Shown piece by piece: positions 1 through 8,632 of a stretch of 64,000 nt of DNA (position 1 is the first letter of the stretch; the number at the start of each line of letters is the position of its first letter). The position numbers and the translations under genes are program-made. Where the stretch lies: NCBI RefSeq assembly GCF_014873915.1, contig NZ_JADBEJ010000004.1, forward strand, positions 620,001 to 684,000, read 5' to 3'. The notes beneath the pieces are model-generated. The model had not been told where the DNA came from, did not search any database, and saw only the letters and a program-made list of their open reading frames with translations. Source of the stretch: Amycolatopsis roodepoortensis (GTDB lineage Bacteria > Actinomycetota > Actinomycetes > Mycobacteriales > Pseudonocardiaceae).

Positions 1-1070
1 CGGCGGGCGGCTTCGGCGAGGTGTGGTTCGGTCGCGGCCTGGTCGGTGTCGCCTACGGCATCGACTTCGCGGTCGCGATGGCCATGCTGGCCGAGTACAC
101 CCCCGCGAAACTGCGCGGACGGCTCAACCTCTGGCAGTCCGTCTGGTACGTCGCCACCACCGTGAACCTGGGGCTGACGCTGGTGTTCTTCCACCTCGAC
201 GCCGGGGCGGGGATCTGGCGATGCTCCGTCGGCTCGGCCGGTGTCTTCGCGATCGTGCTGCTGGTCCTGCAGATGATGTTCCTCGTCGAGAGCCCGTCGT
301 GGCTCGCGGCCAAGGGCAGGCTCGCCGAAGCCGCGGTCAGCCTCCGCCGGATCTACGGTTTCCAGGTGACCCCGGGGACCAGCAGCGGGCCGGATCCCGC
401 CACGGAACAGAAGATCGGGTTCCGGCACGCGGGGGTGCTGTTCCGCAAGCCGTATCTGCCGCGGACCTTCCTGTCCACGGCGATCTCGCTGACGCAGTCG
501 ATGCAGTACTTCGCCGTCGGGTGGTACCTGCCGGTGATCAGCCTGGCGATCTTCGGCCAGGCGTTCCAGACCGCGACCCTCGGTTCGATGATCTTCAACA
601 TCGCCGGGATCATCGGCGGCGCGCTCTCGGCGTACGTCGGCAGGAAGATCGGGCTCCGGACGAGTTCCGCCATCGGTTACGCCTTCGCGTTCGCCATCCT
701 GCTGGTGATGGGGCTGGGCTTCGGGAAACTGCCCATCGCCGTCGGCTTCCTGCTCCCGTTCCTGTTCATCTTCTTCCACTCGGCAGGCCCGGGCGCGAAC
801 GGCAAGTCGATCGCGGCGCTGTCCTACCGCAGCGACATCCGCACGCTCGGCACCGGCGTGACCGGGATGCTCGGCAGCTTCGGCAGTGTCATCGGGCTGT
901 ACGTGTTCCCGCAGATCAAGGAGGCGATGGGCCTGGGGCCGACGATCGCCCTGCTCGCGGTGGTGCCGTTCCTCGGCCTGGTCTCGTGCCTGATCGTGCG
1001 CTGGGATCCCACCCGCAGCGGGATCGACCCCGACGACGAGACGATCGACCTCAAGCTCAGGGGCGCCTGA
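1..1070 (+). CDS. MFS sugar-porter family transporter (5' partial)
   Basis: Integral membrane transporter of the major facilitator superfamily, probably bringing a sugar or polyol into the cell for the kinase encoded next. The reading frame is open from base 3, so the start and the first few helices lie outside the window; 355 residues are visible. Sugar-porter hallmarks are present: the RGR motif after a helix (AKLRGRL), the ESPSWL motif after the sixth helix, and a GRK loop motif (VGRKIG) in the second half. Repeated hydrophobic segments fill the rest. Its stop overlaps the start of the FGGY kinase (TGATG), indicating translational coupling. The substrate cannot be read from the sequence. 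Confidence 0.88.
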   Translation, partial: AGGFGEVWFGRGLVGVAYGIDFAVAMAMLAEYTPAKLRGRLNLWQSVWYVATTVNLGLTLVFFHLDAGAGIWRCSVGSAGVFAIVLLVLQMMFLVESPSWLAAKGRLAEAAVSLRRIYGFQVTPGTSSGPDPATEQKIGFRHAGVLFRKPYLPRTFLSTAISLTQSMQYFAVGWYLPVISLAIFGQAFQTATLGSMIFNIAGIIGGALSAYVGRKIGLRTSSAIGYAFAFAILLVMGLGFGKLPIAVGFLLPFLFIFFHSAGPGANGKSIAALSYRSDIRTLGTGVTGMLGSFGSVIGLYVFPQIKEAMGLGPTIALLAVVPFLGLVSCLIVRWDPTRSGIDPDDETIDLKLRGA

Positions 1071-2545
1071 TGCGGCGCGGGATCCTGGCGGTCGACGAGG
1101 GTTCCACCGGCACGAGGGCGGCCGTCGTCGGCGAGGACGGCCGGAGCGGCCCCTCCTTCTACACCTCCATCGACGTGAGCCACCCCGAACCGGCGCAGGT
1201 CGAACAGGACGCCATGCAGCTGCTGGACCGGACACTCGACGTCGCCCGTCAAGCGGTGGCGTGGGCGGCCGAGAACGGCGTGGAGATCGCGGGCATGTCG
1301 ATCTGCACCCAGCGGGCGACGGCCGTCCTGTGGGACCGGGAGACCGGACGCCCGCTGGCCCCCGCCGTGGTGTGGCAGGACAGCCGTTACGCCGCGGAGC
1401 TGGCGCAGCTCGCTCCGGAGTGGGATCGGCACCTGTGGCAGGCGACCGGACGCCCGGTGGGGACACGCGCCCCGTTCCTGTGGGCGGCACGGCAACTCGA
1501 ACGGCTGGACGTCCCGGCGGAGCGGGTGCTGTTCGGTTCCGTCGACACCTGGCTGGTGTGGCATCTCAGCGGCCGCGAGCGGTTCACGATCTCGGCGACC
1601 AACGCCGTCGCGTTCGGCGGGTACCGGCTACGTGAGCACGCGTGGGACCAGGAATGGCTGGCGGCACTGGGTTTTCCCGCCGAGCTGGCGCCGCCGCCGC
1701 AGGACGACGACGGCGATTACGGGTACACGGACCCGGAACTGCTCGGCATCCGCGTCCCGATCGCGGCGGTCATGGGCGATCAGCACGCCTCGCTGATCGC
1801 GCTCGGCGCGCTGTCGCCGGGCCAGGGCACCTGCGTCCACGGCACCGGCACGTTCGTCGGCGCGCTGGCCGGTGACGAACCGCCCGAGGCGGTGGGTGGC
1901 CTCGACGGCGTGCTGTGCCTGGTCGCCTGGCGTAGCCGCGGCCACAGCCGGTTCAGCCTCGAGGCCTACACCTCGACCACCGGCTCGGCCTTGCGCTGGC
2001 TCACCGAGGATCTCGGCCTGTTCACCTCGGCTGCCGAGGTCAGCGCGCTGGCCGCGACCCAGCCGAGTGGTGAGGCGACCTGGTTCGTGCCGACGCTCGC
2101 CGGGTTGCGCACGCCGGTGCTCCGGCCCGAAGCGCGGGGTGTGCTGGCCGGGCTGAGCCTGGCGACCACCCGGGAAGTCCTGGCCCGCGCGGTGATCGAC
2201 GGGATCGCCCACGCGGTGAGCGACACCGTCGACGCCTTGCGGACGACCATGGACCGGCCGATGACACATCTGCGGGTGGGCGGCGGGCTGGCCGCGAGCG
2301 ACGCGTTGCTCCAGAGCCAGGCCGACTTCACCGGTCTCACCATCGAGCGGGTGGCAGATTCGGCGACCGCCAGCCTGCGCGGCGCCGCCTACCTCGCCGG
2401 CACTCGACTCGGGCTGTGGCCGTCGCTGGCCGACGCGGTGGCCCACCGGCCACCGGACCGGATCTTCGAACCCGGCCTCGCCGAAACCGACCGGCTGAAA
2501 CTGCGGGCGCGCTGGCAAGACGTGCTCGCCGTCTCGCTGTCGTGA
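1070..2545 (+). CDS. FGGY-family carbohydrate/polyol kinase
   Basis: ATP-dependent kinase of the FGGY family (491 aa), expected to phosphorylate the polyol or sugar imported by the upstream MFS protein. Seen: the N-terminal phosphate-binding DEGSTGTR motif (9-16), VWQDSR (101-106), GDQHASL with the catalytic-base Asp237, the HGTGTF loop, and a C-terminal GGGLAAS nucleotide motif. In glycerol kinase the NQRET motif supplies a Glu that binds glycerol; here the equivalent stretch is TQRAT, with Ala83 in place of Glu, and the region of the glycerol-binding Tyr is also unlike GlpK. Arg82, Trp102 and Asp237 are kept. I infer a substrate other than glycerol, such as another polyol. ATG overlaps the upstream stop. 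Confidence 0.88.
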   Translation: MRRGILAVDEGSTGTRAAVVGEDGRSGPSFYTSIDVSHPEPAQVEQDAMQLLDRTLDVARQAVAWAAENGVEIAGMSICTQRATAVLWDRETGRPLAPAVVWQDSRYAAELAQLAPEWDRHLWQATGRPVGTRAPFLWAARQLERLDVPAERVLFGSVDTWLVWHLSGRERFTISATNAVAFGGYRLREHAWDQEWLAALGFPAELAPPPQDDDGDYGYTDPELLGIRVPIAAVMGDQHASLIALGALSPGQGTCVHGTGTFVGALAGDEPPEAVGGLDGVLCLVAWRSRGHSRFSLEAYTSTTGSALRWLTEDLGLFTSAAEVSALAATQPSGEATWFVPTLAGLRTPVLRPEARGVLAGLSLATTREVLARAVIDGIAHAVSDTVDALRTTMDRPMTHLRVGGGLAASDALLQSQADFTGLTIERVADSATASLRGAAYLAGTRLGLWPSLADAVAHRPPDRIFEPGLAETDRLKLRARWQDVLAVSLS

Positions 2546-2577
2546 AAACCCCTTGTTCTGACCGGAAAGGCTTCTCG

Positions 2578-4248
2578 ATGTTCACACTGCCGTCCCGGCG
2601 GCCCAACGCCGTCGTCGCGGGAGCGACCCCCTCGGCGCCACTGCGGCTGGACCGTCGCACCGCGCTGACCGGACTCGACACCGGAGAGTTCGACCTGCTC
2701 GTGATCGGCGGCGGGATCACCGGCGCCTACACCGCGCTGGACGCCGTCTCCCGCGGCCTGTCGGTCGCGCTGGTCGAACGGGACGACTTCGCCTCGGGGA
2801 CGTCGTCCAAATCGTCCAAGATGGTGCACGGCGGGCTGCGCTACATCGAGCAGGGCAACCTGGATCTGGTCCGGCATTCCCTGCTGGAGCGTCAGCGGTT
2901 CCGCCGCAACGCCCCGCATCTGGTGCAGCGCCTGCCCTTCCTGTTCCCCATCCTCGCGAAGGACGGCGTTTTCGACGCCAGGATCGCCCGCGCCTTCGAG
3001 AGTCTCTTGTGGACATACGACCTCGCGGGCGGCTGGCGGATCGGCAAACTGCACCAGCGGCTCACGGTCGACGAGGTGCTGGCGCACGCCCCCACGCTGC
3101 GCGCGGACCATCTGCGCGGCGGGCTGATGTACTACGACAGCCGCGCCGACGACGCCCGGCTGACCCTCGCGATCGTGCGCAGCGCGGCCCGGCTCGGCGC
3201 GGTCGTCGTCAACGGCGCCGAAGTGACCGGCCTCCGCACCGCCGGCGGACGGGTGACCGGTGCGACGGTCGAAGCCGACGGCGAGCGGATCGACGTCCGG
3301 GCCCGCGTGGTCGTCAACGCGACCGGGGTGTGGGCGGACAGCGTCGACGGCATGGCCTCCGCGGGGCACCGGCCCCAGGTGCGCCCAGCGAAGGGCGTCC
3401 ACATCGTGCTGCCCTGGTCCAAGATCCGCAACGACTGCACGGTGACGGTCCCGATCCCGGGCCGGGCGAGGCGGGCGACCTGCACCCGGTGGGGTGACGT
3501 GGTCGTCGTCGGCACCACCGACACCGACTACGACGGCCCGACCGACGACGTGCACTGCACCCGCGACGAAATGGAGTTCCTGCTCGAAGGCGCCACGATC
3601 GCCTTCGACACGAAGCTCGGTCCCGAAGACGTGCTGGGCAGCTACGCGGGTCTGCGGCCGCTCGTCGGCGGTTCCGAAGGCACCACGCTCGACATGCGGC
3701 GCGATCACCACATCACCGTCGCCTCGGGCATGGTCACCGTGACCGGCGGCAAACTCACCACCAGCAGGCATATGGGCGAACTCGTCGTGGACAAGGCCCT
3801 CGGCCTGCTGGGTCGGAAAGCCCGCTGCCGCACCAAGAACCTGCCTCTGCTCGGCGGCGCCGGATACGACGCCGAGGCCACCGCGGCGACCGGCGGGATC
3901 GCCGCGCATCTCGGCGGCCGCTACGGCACCGAAGCCCGTTTCGTGAGCGAGCTCGTCGACGAGGACCCCGCACTCGGAGAGCCGCTCATCCCCGGCCAGC
4001 CGCATCTCAAGGCCGAGGTCGTGTTCGCGGCCAGGTCGGAAATGGCGCGTTCGGTGGACGACGTGCTGTCCCGGCGCACCCGGCTGCGGTTGTTCGCCAG
4101 GGACGCCTCCGCCGAGGCCGCGCCGCTCGTCGGCGAACTGCTCGGCGCCGAACTCGGGCTGTCGCAGGAGACCGTGACCGCGCAAGTGGAGGACTATCGG
4201 GCGGACGTCGCCCGGGAGAAGTCGATTCTGTTGGGAGACGACGCATGA
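2578..4248 (+). CDS. glpD: FAD-dependent glycerol-3-phosphate dehydrogenase family protein (GlpD-like)
   Basis: Membrane-associated flavoprotein family that oxidises sn-glycerol-3-phosphate to dihydroxyacetone phosphate, passing electrons to quinone. The 556-aa product has the FAD Rossmann motif GGGITG (44-49), then GTSSKSSKMVHGGLRY, the GlpD signature that binds FAD, a central DAO domain, and a C-terminal alpha-helical domain of usual length. The ATG at 2578 is preceded by GGAAAGG. About 40 residues precede the FAD motif, longer than usual. Because the neighbouring kinase lacks glycerol-binding residues, this enzyme may act on another polyol phosphate, as EryB, a GlpD homologue, does on erythritol phosphate in other bacteria. 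It ends in an ATGA overlap with the next gene. Confidence 0.85.
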   Translation: MFTLPSRRPNAVVAGATPSAPLRLDRRTALTGLDTGEFDLLVIGGGITGAYTALDAVSRGLSVALVERDDFASGTSSKSSKMVHGGLRYIEQGNLDLVRHSLLERQRFRRNAPHLVQRLPFLFPILAKDGVFDARIARAFESLLWTYDLAGGWRIGKLHQRLTVDEVLAHAPTLRADHLRGGLMYYDSRADDARLTLAIVRSAARLGAVVVNGAEVTGLRTAGGRVTGATVEADGERIDVRARVVVNATGVWADSVDGMASAGHRPQVRPAKGVHIVLPWSKIRNDCTVTVPIPGRARRATCTRWGDVVVVGTTDTDYDGPTDDVHCTRDEMEFLLEGATIAFDTKLGPEDVLGSYAGLRPLVGGSEGTTLDMRRDHHITVASGMVTVTGGKLTTSRHMGELVVDKALGLLGRKARCRTKNLPLLGGAGYDAEATAATGGIAAHLGGRYGTEARFVSELVDEDPALGEPLIPGQPHLKAEVVFAARSEMARSVDDVLSRRTRLRLFARDASAEAAPLVGELLGAELGLSQETVTAQVEDYRADVAREKSILLGDDA

Positions 4249-5807
4249 TCAGCAGCCAGGCCATCGCCCACCCGTTCAACCGGGGCAAGTACGTGGTCGG
4301 CGCGCCGACACCGCCGCGCTGGGGCGACCGCACGCCGCCCGGACGAGGCGCGGCCTCGTTGCAGACGACCACCGTCGCCGTGCCCGGCGCGCTGACCGAG
4401 TCGCTGCGGGGCGTCGCGGACGCGGTGCACACCGACCACGACGAGGTCGTGCTGCGCACCCGTGACTGGTGGGCCGGTTCGATGATCGGCGAGACCGCGG
4501 GGAATCCGGCGACCCCGGACGCGGTGATCGCCGAGGTGAGCACGGTCGAGCAGGTCCAGGCCGTGGTGCGGCTGTGCGGTGAGCACGGGGTGCCGCTGAC
4601 CGTGTCCGCCGGGCGCAGCAACGTCACCGGCGCGGCGCTCCCGGTCTTCGGCGGGGTGGTGCTGGACGTCTGCGGGCTGAACCGGATCCTGTCCTTCGAC
4701 GCGGACTCCCAGATCGTCGACGTGCAGGCCGGGATGTTCGGCGACCTGTTCGAAACAGAACTGCAGAAGACGCACGGTGCCACCACGGGGCACTGGCCGT
4801 CCGCGTTCGCACTGTCCACTGTGGGCGGTTGGGTGGCCTGCCGCGGCGCCGGTCAGCTCTCCACCCGCTACGGGAAGATCGAGGACATGGTCGTCGGCCT
4901 CGACGTCGTGCTGGCCGACGGCACGCTCGCGCGGTTCGGCGACTACCCGCGCGCCGCCACCGGCCCCGATCTGCGCCAGCTGTTCGTCGGTTCGGAGGGC
5001 ACGCTCGGCGTGATCACCTCCGTGCGGCTGCGCACGCATCCGCTGCCCGAGTACGCCAAGGCCGTCGCCTACGGTTTCGAAACCTTCGCCGAGGGACTGG
5101 AGGCGTGCCGTCTGATCATGCAGCGCGGCGCGACCCCGGCCGCGATGCGGCTCTACGACAAGCTGGAAAGCGGAACGCATTTCGGCCTGCCGGACACCAA
5201 TCTGCTGCTGATCGCCGACGAGGGCGACCCGGTGCTGGTCGACGCGATGCTCCGGGTCAGCTCCGAGGTCTGCGCGGCCACCGGGTCCGAACTGGACGGT
5301 CCGGCGCTGTTCGAGCGCTGGCTGGACGAGCGGATGCTGGTCGGCAAGTCCGCCGACGGATTCACCCCCGGCCCCGGTTTCGTCGCCGACACCCTCGAAA
5401 TGGCCGGGCCGTGGTCGGCGCTGCCCGCGATCTACGACGAGGTCGTCGCCGCGATCAAGGCCGTTCCCGGCACCTTGGCCGCGTCCGCGCACCAGTCCCA
5501 CGCCTACACCGACGGCGCCTGCCTGTACTTCTCGCTGCGCGGTGACGTGGAGCCGGAGAAGCGGCGGCACTGGTACCGCTCGGCGTGGGACGCGGCCAAC
5601 GCCGTACTCGTGCGCCACGGTGCCGCGCTGAGCCACCACCACGGTTCCGGTCTGCTTCGCGGGCCGTATCTCGCGGACACGCTCGGCACGGGCTTCGACA
5701 CCTTCGTCGCCGTGAAGCGGACCCTCGATCCGCAGGGCCTGCTCAACCCGGGGAAACTCGGGCTGCCCAGTGACTTCGGGCCGAACCCCCTTGACTCCAC
5801 GAGCTGA
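4245..5807 (+). CDS. FAD-linked oxidase, alkyl-dihydroxyacetonephosphate synthase-like
   Basis: Flavoprotein of the VAO/PCMH superfamily (520 aa). The FAD-binding domain covers about 95-280, with TVSAGRSNVTG and the STVGGW segment; the FAD-linked oxidase C-terminal domain follows. A His-His-His-Gly motif at 464-467 (SHHHGSG) matches the triple-His active-site motif of alkyl-DHAP synthases, which make the ether bond of ether lipids from acyl-DHAP. D-lactate/glycolate oxidases of the same superfamily normally lack it. Start ATG overlaps the glpD-like stop (ATGA). Its place between a GlpD-like gene and a GlpP-like gene ties it to triose-phosphate or polyol chemistry; whether it makes ether lipid or oxidises a polyol derivative is open. 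Confidence 0.82.
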   Translation: MISSQAIAHPFNRGKYVVGAPTPPRWGDRTPPGRGAASLQTTTVAVPGALTESLRGVADAVHTDHDEVVLRTRDWWAGSMIGETAGNPATPDAVIAEVSTVEQVQAVVRLCGEHGVPLTVSAGRSNVTGAALPVFGGVVLDVCGLNRILSFDADSQIVDVQAGMFGDLFETELQKTHGATTGHWPSAFALSTVGGWVACRGAGQLSTRYGKIEDMVVGLDVVLADGTLARFGDYPRAATGPDLRQLFVGSEGTLGVITSVRLRTHPLPEYAKAVAYGFETFAEGLEACRLIMQRGATPAAMRLYDKLESGTHFGLPDTNLLLIADEGDPVLVDAMLRVSSEVCAATGSELDGPALFERWLDERMLVGKSADGFTPGPGFVADTLEMAGPWSALPAIYDEVVAAIKAVPGTLAASAHQSHAYTDGACLYFSLRGDVEPEKRRHWYRSAWDAANAVLVRHGAALSHHHGSGLLRGPYLADTLGTGFDTFVAVKRTLDPQGLLNPGKLGLPSDFGPNPLDSTS

Positions 5808-5816
5808 TCGACCACT

Positions 5817-6419
5817 GTGGACCGTATGAACGAGAGGATCACGGCGGCGTTCGCGGACGTCCCGGTCTGCGCGTCGGTGGTCGGCACCGCCAAGGTGGGC
5901 GACTTCGCGAACTCGGCGTCCCGCGTCGGCATCCTCGCGGCGGTCCCGGTCGGGCAGCTGGCCAAGATCGTGCCCGTGCTGACAGGACTGGAGAAGGTCC
6001 TCTTCGTCAACATCGATTCCTGTCCCGGCCTCGCCACCGACCGCGGCGGCGTGGACTTCCTCCAGGAGATCGGGGCGACCGGGGTGGTCAGCACCCGGGT
6101 CGCCCCGATCGAACGGGCGCGCACGTTGTCGATGCTCACGATGCACAAGGTGTTCGTCACCGACCGGTCGAATCTGAACCGCAGCCTGGAAGCGGTGAAA
6201 CGCAGCCGTCCCGACCTGGTGGAACTCATGCCCGCGCCGATCATCCCCTGGATGTCGGCGCAGGCCCGTGAAGTCATGTCGCCGTTCGTGGCGGCCGGTT
6301 TCGTCACCGACCGGTCCGGGGTGGCGCATTCCCTCGCGATGGGCGCACTGGGCGCCGCGTCGTCCGATTCGGGGCTGTGGTCGCTGACCCGGTCCCAGCT
6401 GAGCGCAGGAGAAAAATGA
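5817..6419 (+). CDS. GlpP-family glycerol-3-phosphate-responsive antiterminator homologue
   Basis: About 200-residue TIM-barrel-like protein of the GlpP family. In Bacillus, GlpP binds glycerol-3-phosphate and glp leader mRNA to allow transcription past a terminator. Family-like features are the N-terminal CASVVGTAK stretch, LFVNIDSCPGL (the HIDLI..GL segment of GlpP), GVVSTRV, VFVTDRSNLNRSLEAV and VELMPAPI. GTG at 5817 or ATG at 5826 could be the start; neither has a strong Shine-Dalgarno sequence, and the gene begins 9 bases after the upstream stop. No leader terminator or target RNA is visible inside this operon; a target would have to lie upstream of the window. It may instead be a metabolite-binding or enzymatic relative. 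Confidence 0.75.
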   Translation: MDRMNERITAAFADVPVCASVVGTAKVGDFANSASRVGILAAVPVGQLAKIVPVLTGLEKVLFVNIDSCPGLATDRGGVDFLQEIGATGVVSTRVAPIERARTLSMLTMHKVFVTDRSNLNRSLEAVKRSRPDLVELMPAPIIPWMSAQAREVMSPFVAAGFVTDRSGVAHSLAMGALGAASSDSGLWSLTRSQLSAGEK

Positions 6420-6706
6420 GCTTCGTCGTGGTGGCCCGGTACGTGACCGCGCACCGGGACCGCGTCCTCGAACTACTGGAGCCGATGGCCGCCGCCTCAC
6501 GGCGTGAGCCCGGATGTGTCAGCTATACCGTCCACTCCGGAACCGAGGACGGAGTGGTGGTGATCGTCGAGGAGTACGAGTCCGAACGGGACTTCACCGC
6601 GCACTGCGAGTCGGAGCACTTCCGGCGGATCGTGCTCGGCGAGGTCGTGCCGCTGCTGGCCGAACGGCAGGTCACCACCTGTGTCCCCGCCGGGAGTGCC
6701 CGGTGA
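6416..6706 (+). CDS. ABM-domain (antibiotic biosynthesis monooxygenase fold) protein
   Basis: Small 96-aa protein of the dimeric alpha-beta-barrel ABM superfamily, which includes quinol monooxygenases such as YgiN and the isomerase LsrG. It shows the typical pattern: an N-terminal strand (FVVVARYVT), a helix, then REPGCVSYTV and EEYESERDFTAHCESEHF, where the histidine in the ExHxxSxHF-like region is characteristic. It starts by ATGA overlap with the GlpP-like gene and is followed by the dehydrogenase, so it is part of the operon. In AI-2 catabolism an FGGY kinase works with an ABM-fold isomerase, an analogy only. Chemistry here is unknown. Confidence 0.8.
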   Translation: MSFVVVARYVTAHRDRVLELLEPMAAASRREPGCVSYTVHSGTEDGVVVIVEEYESERDFTAHCESEHFRRIVLGEVVPLLAERQVTTCVPAGSAR

Positions 6707-7794
6707 TGCGGGTCCGGGGCGCGGTCCTCCGCGAAGTCGGCCGCCCGCTGGAGATCGAGACGATGACGCTGGAGCCGCCCGGCCCGGGTGAGCTGCTCGT
6801 CCGGGTGCGGGCCGCCGGTCTGTGCCACTCGGATCTGTCGGTGATCGACGGCTCACGGCCCCGGCCGCTGCCGATGGTCCTGGGACACGAGGCCGCGGGC
6901 GAGGTGGTCGAGGCGGGGCAGGGCACCGGTTTCACGGCGGGTCAGCATGTCGTGTTGTCGTTCGTGCCCTCCTGCGGCGACTGCCGCCCCTGTCTCACCG
7001 GACGGCCCGCCCTGTGCGGTCCGGCGGCCGAGTCGAACCGCAACGGCACCCTGCTCGGCGGCGGTACCCGCTGGTCTTCCCCCGACGACCGGCCGGGGCA
7101 CCACCTCGGCGTCTCCGCGTTCGCCGAGCACATCGTCGTCTCGGCGCGTTCGGTGGTCGCTGTCGACGACACACTGCCGTTCGACGTCGCGGCCCTCTTC
7201 GGCTGCGCGGTGCTCACCGGCGCCGGCGCCGTCTTCAACGCGACCGACGTACGGCCGGGAGACAGCGTCGCCGTGTTCGGTCTCGGTGGCGTCGGCCTCG
7301 CCGCGCTCCTCGCCGCGAAGGCCGCCGGCGCGGCGACCCTGGTGGCCGTGGACCTCGTCGCCGATAAGCGCGAGCTGGCGCTGTCCCTCGGCGCCACCCA
7401 CGCACTCGAAGGCGACGTCGAGGCGATCAAGGAACTCACCGACGGCGGCGCCGATCACGCCGTCGACACCACCGGCGTGGTCGCCGCCCTGCATCAGGCG
7501 TACCGGGCGACCCGGCCGGGCGGCACCACGGTCACCGTCGGCCTTCCCCATCCCTCCGCCGAGCTCGCACTGCCCGCGCAAAGCCTGGTGGCCGAGGAAA
7601 AGACGCTGCGCGGCAGCTACCTCGGCTCGTGCGTCCCCCGGCGCGACATCCCCCGGTTCATCGCCCTGTACCAGGCCGGGCTGCTGCCCGTGGAGGCGCT
7701 GCTGACGCACCGGATCGGGCTGGAGGAGATCAACACGGGATTCGACCGGCTGCGGCGGGGCGCCGCGGTGCGGCAGGTGGTCACCTTTCCTTGA
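6706..7794 (+). CDS. Zinc-dependent alcohol dehydrogenase (MDR family)
   Basis: Medium-chain dehydrogenase/reductase of 362 aa. The catalytic zinc site is seen as GLCHSDL and GHEAAGE; the structural zinc lobe is complete, with four cysteines in CGDCRPCLTGRPALC; the NAD-binding fold has GLGGVG followed by an acidic strand end (VAVDL), favouring NAD over NADP. It resembles class III/aryl-type alcohol dehydrogenases. The ATG at 6706 directly follows a GTG in the same frame and overlaps the ABM gene's stop, so it closes the operon. It would oxidise an alcohol or reduce an aldehyde in the polyol pathway; substrate unknown. It is convergent with the next gene, with stop codons abutting. Confidence 0.88.
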   Translation: MRVRGAVLREVGRPLEIETMTLEPPGPGELLVRVRAAGLCHSDLSVIDGSRPRPLPMVLGHEAAGEVVEAGQGTGFTAGQHVVLSFVPSCGDCRPCLTGRPALCGPAAESNRNGTLLGGGTRWSSPDDRPGHHLGVSAFAEHIVVSARSVVAVDDTLPFDVAALFGCAVLTGAGAVFNATDVRPGDSVAVFGLGGVGLAALLAAKAAGAATLVAVDLVADKRELALSLGATHALEGDVEAIKELTDGGADHAVDTTGVVAALHQAYRATRPGGTTVTVGLPHPSAELALPAQSLVAEEKTLRGSYLGSCVPRRDIPRFIALYQAGLLPVEALLTHRIGLEEINTGFDRLRRGAAVRQVVTFP

Positions 7795-8133
7795 TCAGGG
7801 TTCGGGAGCGATATGCCTTCGCATCTCCTTGGCGAGTCTCGCCGGGAGAGCGAGCACAACGCCTTCGAGCATTTCCCTCGCCTGCCGGGGATCACCGCAA
7901 CATTCCCAGACACCGCAGCCTTCGCTGTCGACCCGAAGCCGCCGGTATGGGTTCGCGATGAACTCACGCCAGAGACGCAGCGCGGTCCGGATCGCACCGG
8001 GCCCGAGATAGTTCCGGGAGCGTTCGAGCTTGGCGAGTTCGGCGGCGAGCGCGGGCGAGAAACCCTCACCGAATTCGGCCGGGTGGCGCGGCGACAGCCC
8101 TTGGCGGACTCGCGCGGGCGATCTACGCGGCAT
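7795..8133 (-). CDS. Hypothetical protein, 112 aa
   Basis: I do not recognise a domain. The product is basic at the N-terminus (MPRRSPARVRQG) and has a helical middle (ALAAELAKLERS), a conserved-looking LGPGAIRTALRLW stretch, and a Cys pair in CGVWECCGD. Third codon positions are G/C rich in this frame, and its stop abuts the stop of the convergent dehydrogenase, which supports a real gene. It could also bind nucleic acid given its charge, but nothing specific shows this. Confidence 0.55.
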   Translation of the reverse strand: MPRRSPARVRQGLSPRHPAEFGEGFSPALAAELAKLERSRNYLGPGAIRTALRLWREFIANPYRRLRVDSEGCGVWECCGDPRQAREMLEGVVLALPARLAKEMRRHIAPEP

Positions 8134-8249
8134 GGCCCTTTCGGAAGTTCGTCATCTGATCATCGTGCCACGACCCGGAGGTCCGATTCGCCCTTTCGGG
8201 GCGACCCTGCACGGCTGACGCGGCTCGTCCCTACCCGTACTGTGACGAC

Positions 8250-8432
8250 ATGGCGTCTCGAAGCCCCTTTCGCTGGCTGACCCGCTGGGCCGACTGGTTC
8301 GAAGAGCGCGGCGTCTACGTCCCCGGCGAGGAAAGCCGGGCGGTCGATCCGATGCGCGATTTCGGCTGGCTGATCGTGGCCTGGGTGTCCGGTTTGGCGA
8401 TCTTCATCCTGTTCTTCGCCTTCGCCGTCTGA
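8250..8432 (+). CDS. Small single-span membrane protein, 60 aa
   Basis: Short protein with an amphipathic N-terminal half (RWLTRWADWFEERG), an acidic/polar centre, and one C-terminal hydrophobic helix of about 20 residues (GWLIVAWVSGLAIFILFFAF) ending two residues before the stop. This topology suggests a tail-anchored inner membrane protein. The ATG is the first in frame; no strong ribosome binding site is visible. Function unknown. It stands alone between a convergent small gene and a lipoprotein gene. Confidence 0.5.
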   Translation: MASRSPFRWLTRWADWFEERGVYVPGEESRAVDPMRDFGWLIVAWVSGLAIFILFFAFAV

Positions 8433-8632
8433 CCCCCGGCGATGTGCCACCGAGGTGACGACTGTCACTAGTCGTGTCCTTCCGATCACGGATCGGCCAC
8501 GGCTGTACACCAGGTCCGCCTCAACCCGGCCTCGCCGCTCCTCTCGGCTGCGGAAGACCGTCAGTCTGGACTCTTCGGCACTAATACCTACCTCGAACGG
8601 CCCACCCGCACCGCCGACTGGAGTAACCCCAC

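Noticed and set aside
2389..4185. 598-codon open frame opposite the glpD-like gene
   Set aside because: It is a shadow of a high-GC gene; the plus frame has all GlpD motifs and proper codon bias.
4194..6500. 768-codon open frame opposite the AGPS-like and GlpP-like genes
   Set aside because: It spans three real genes and has no recognisable domain; arises from GC-rich antisense codons.
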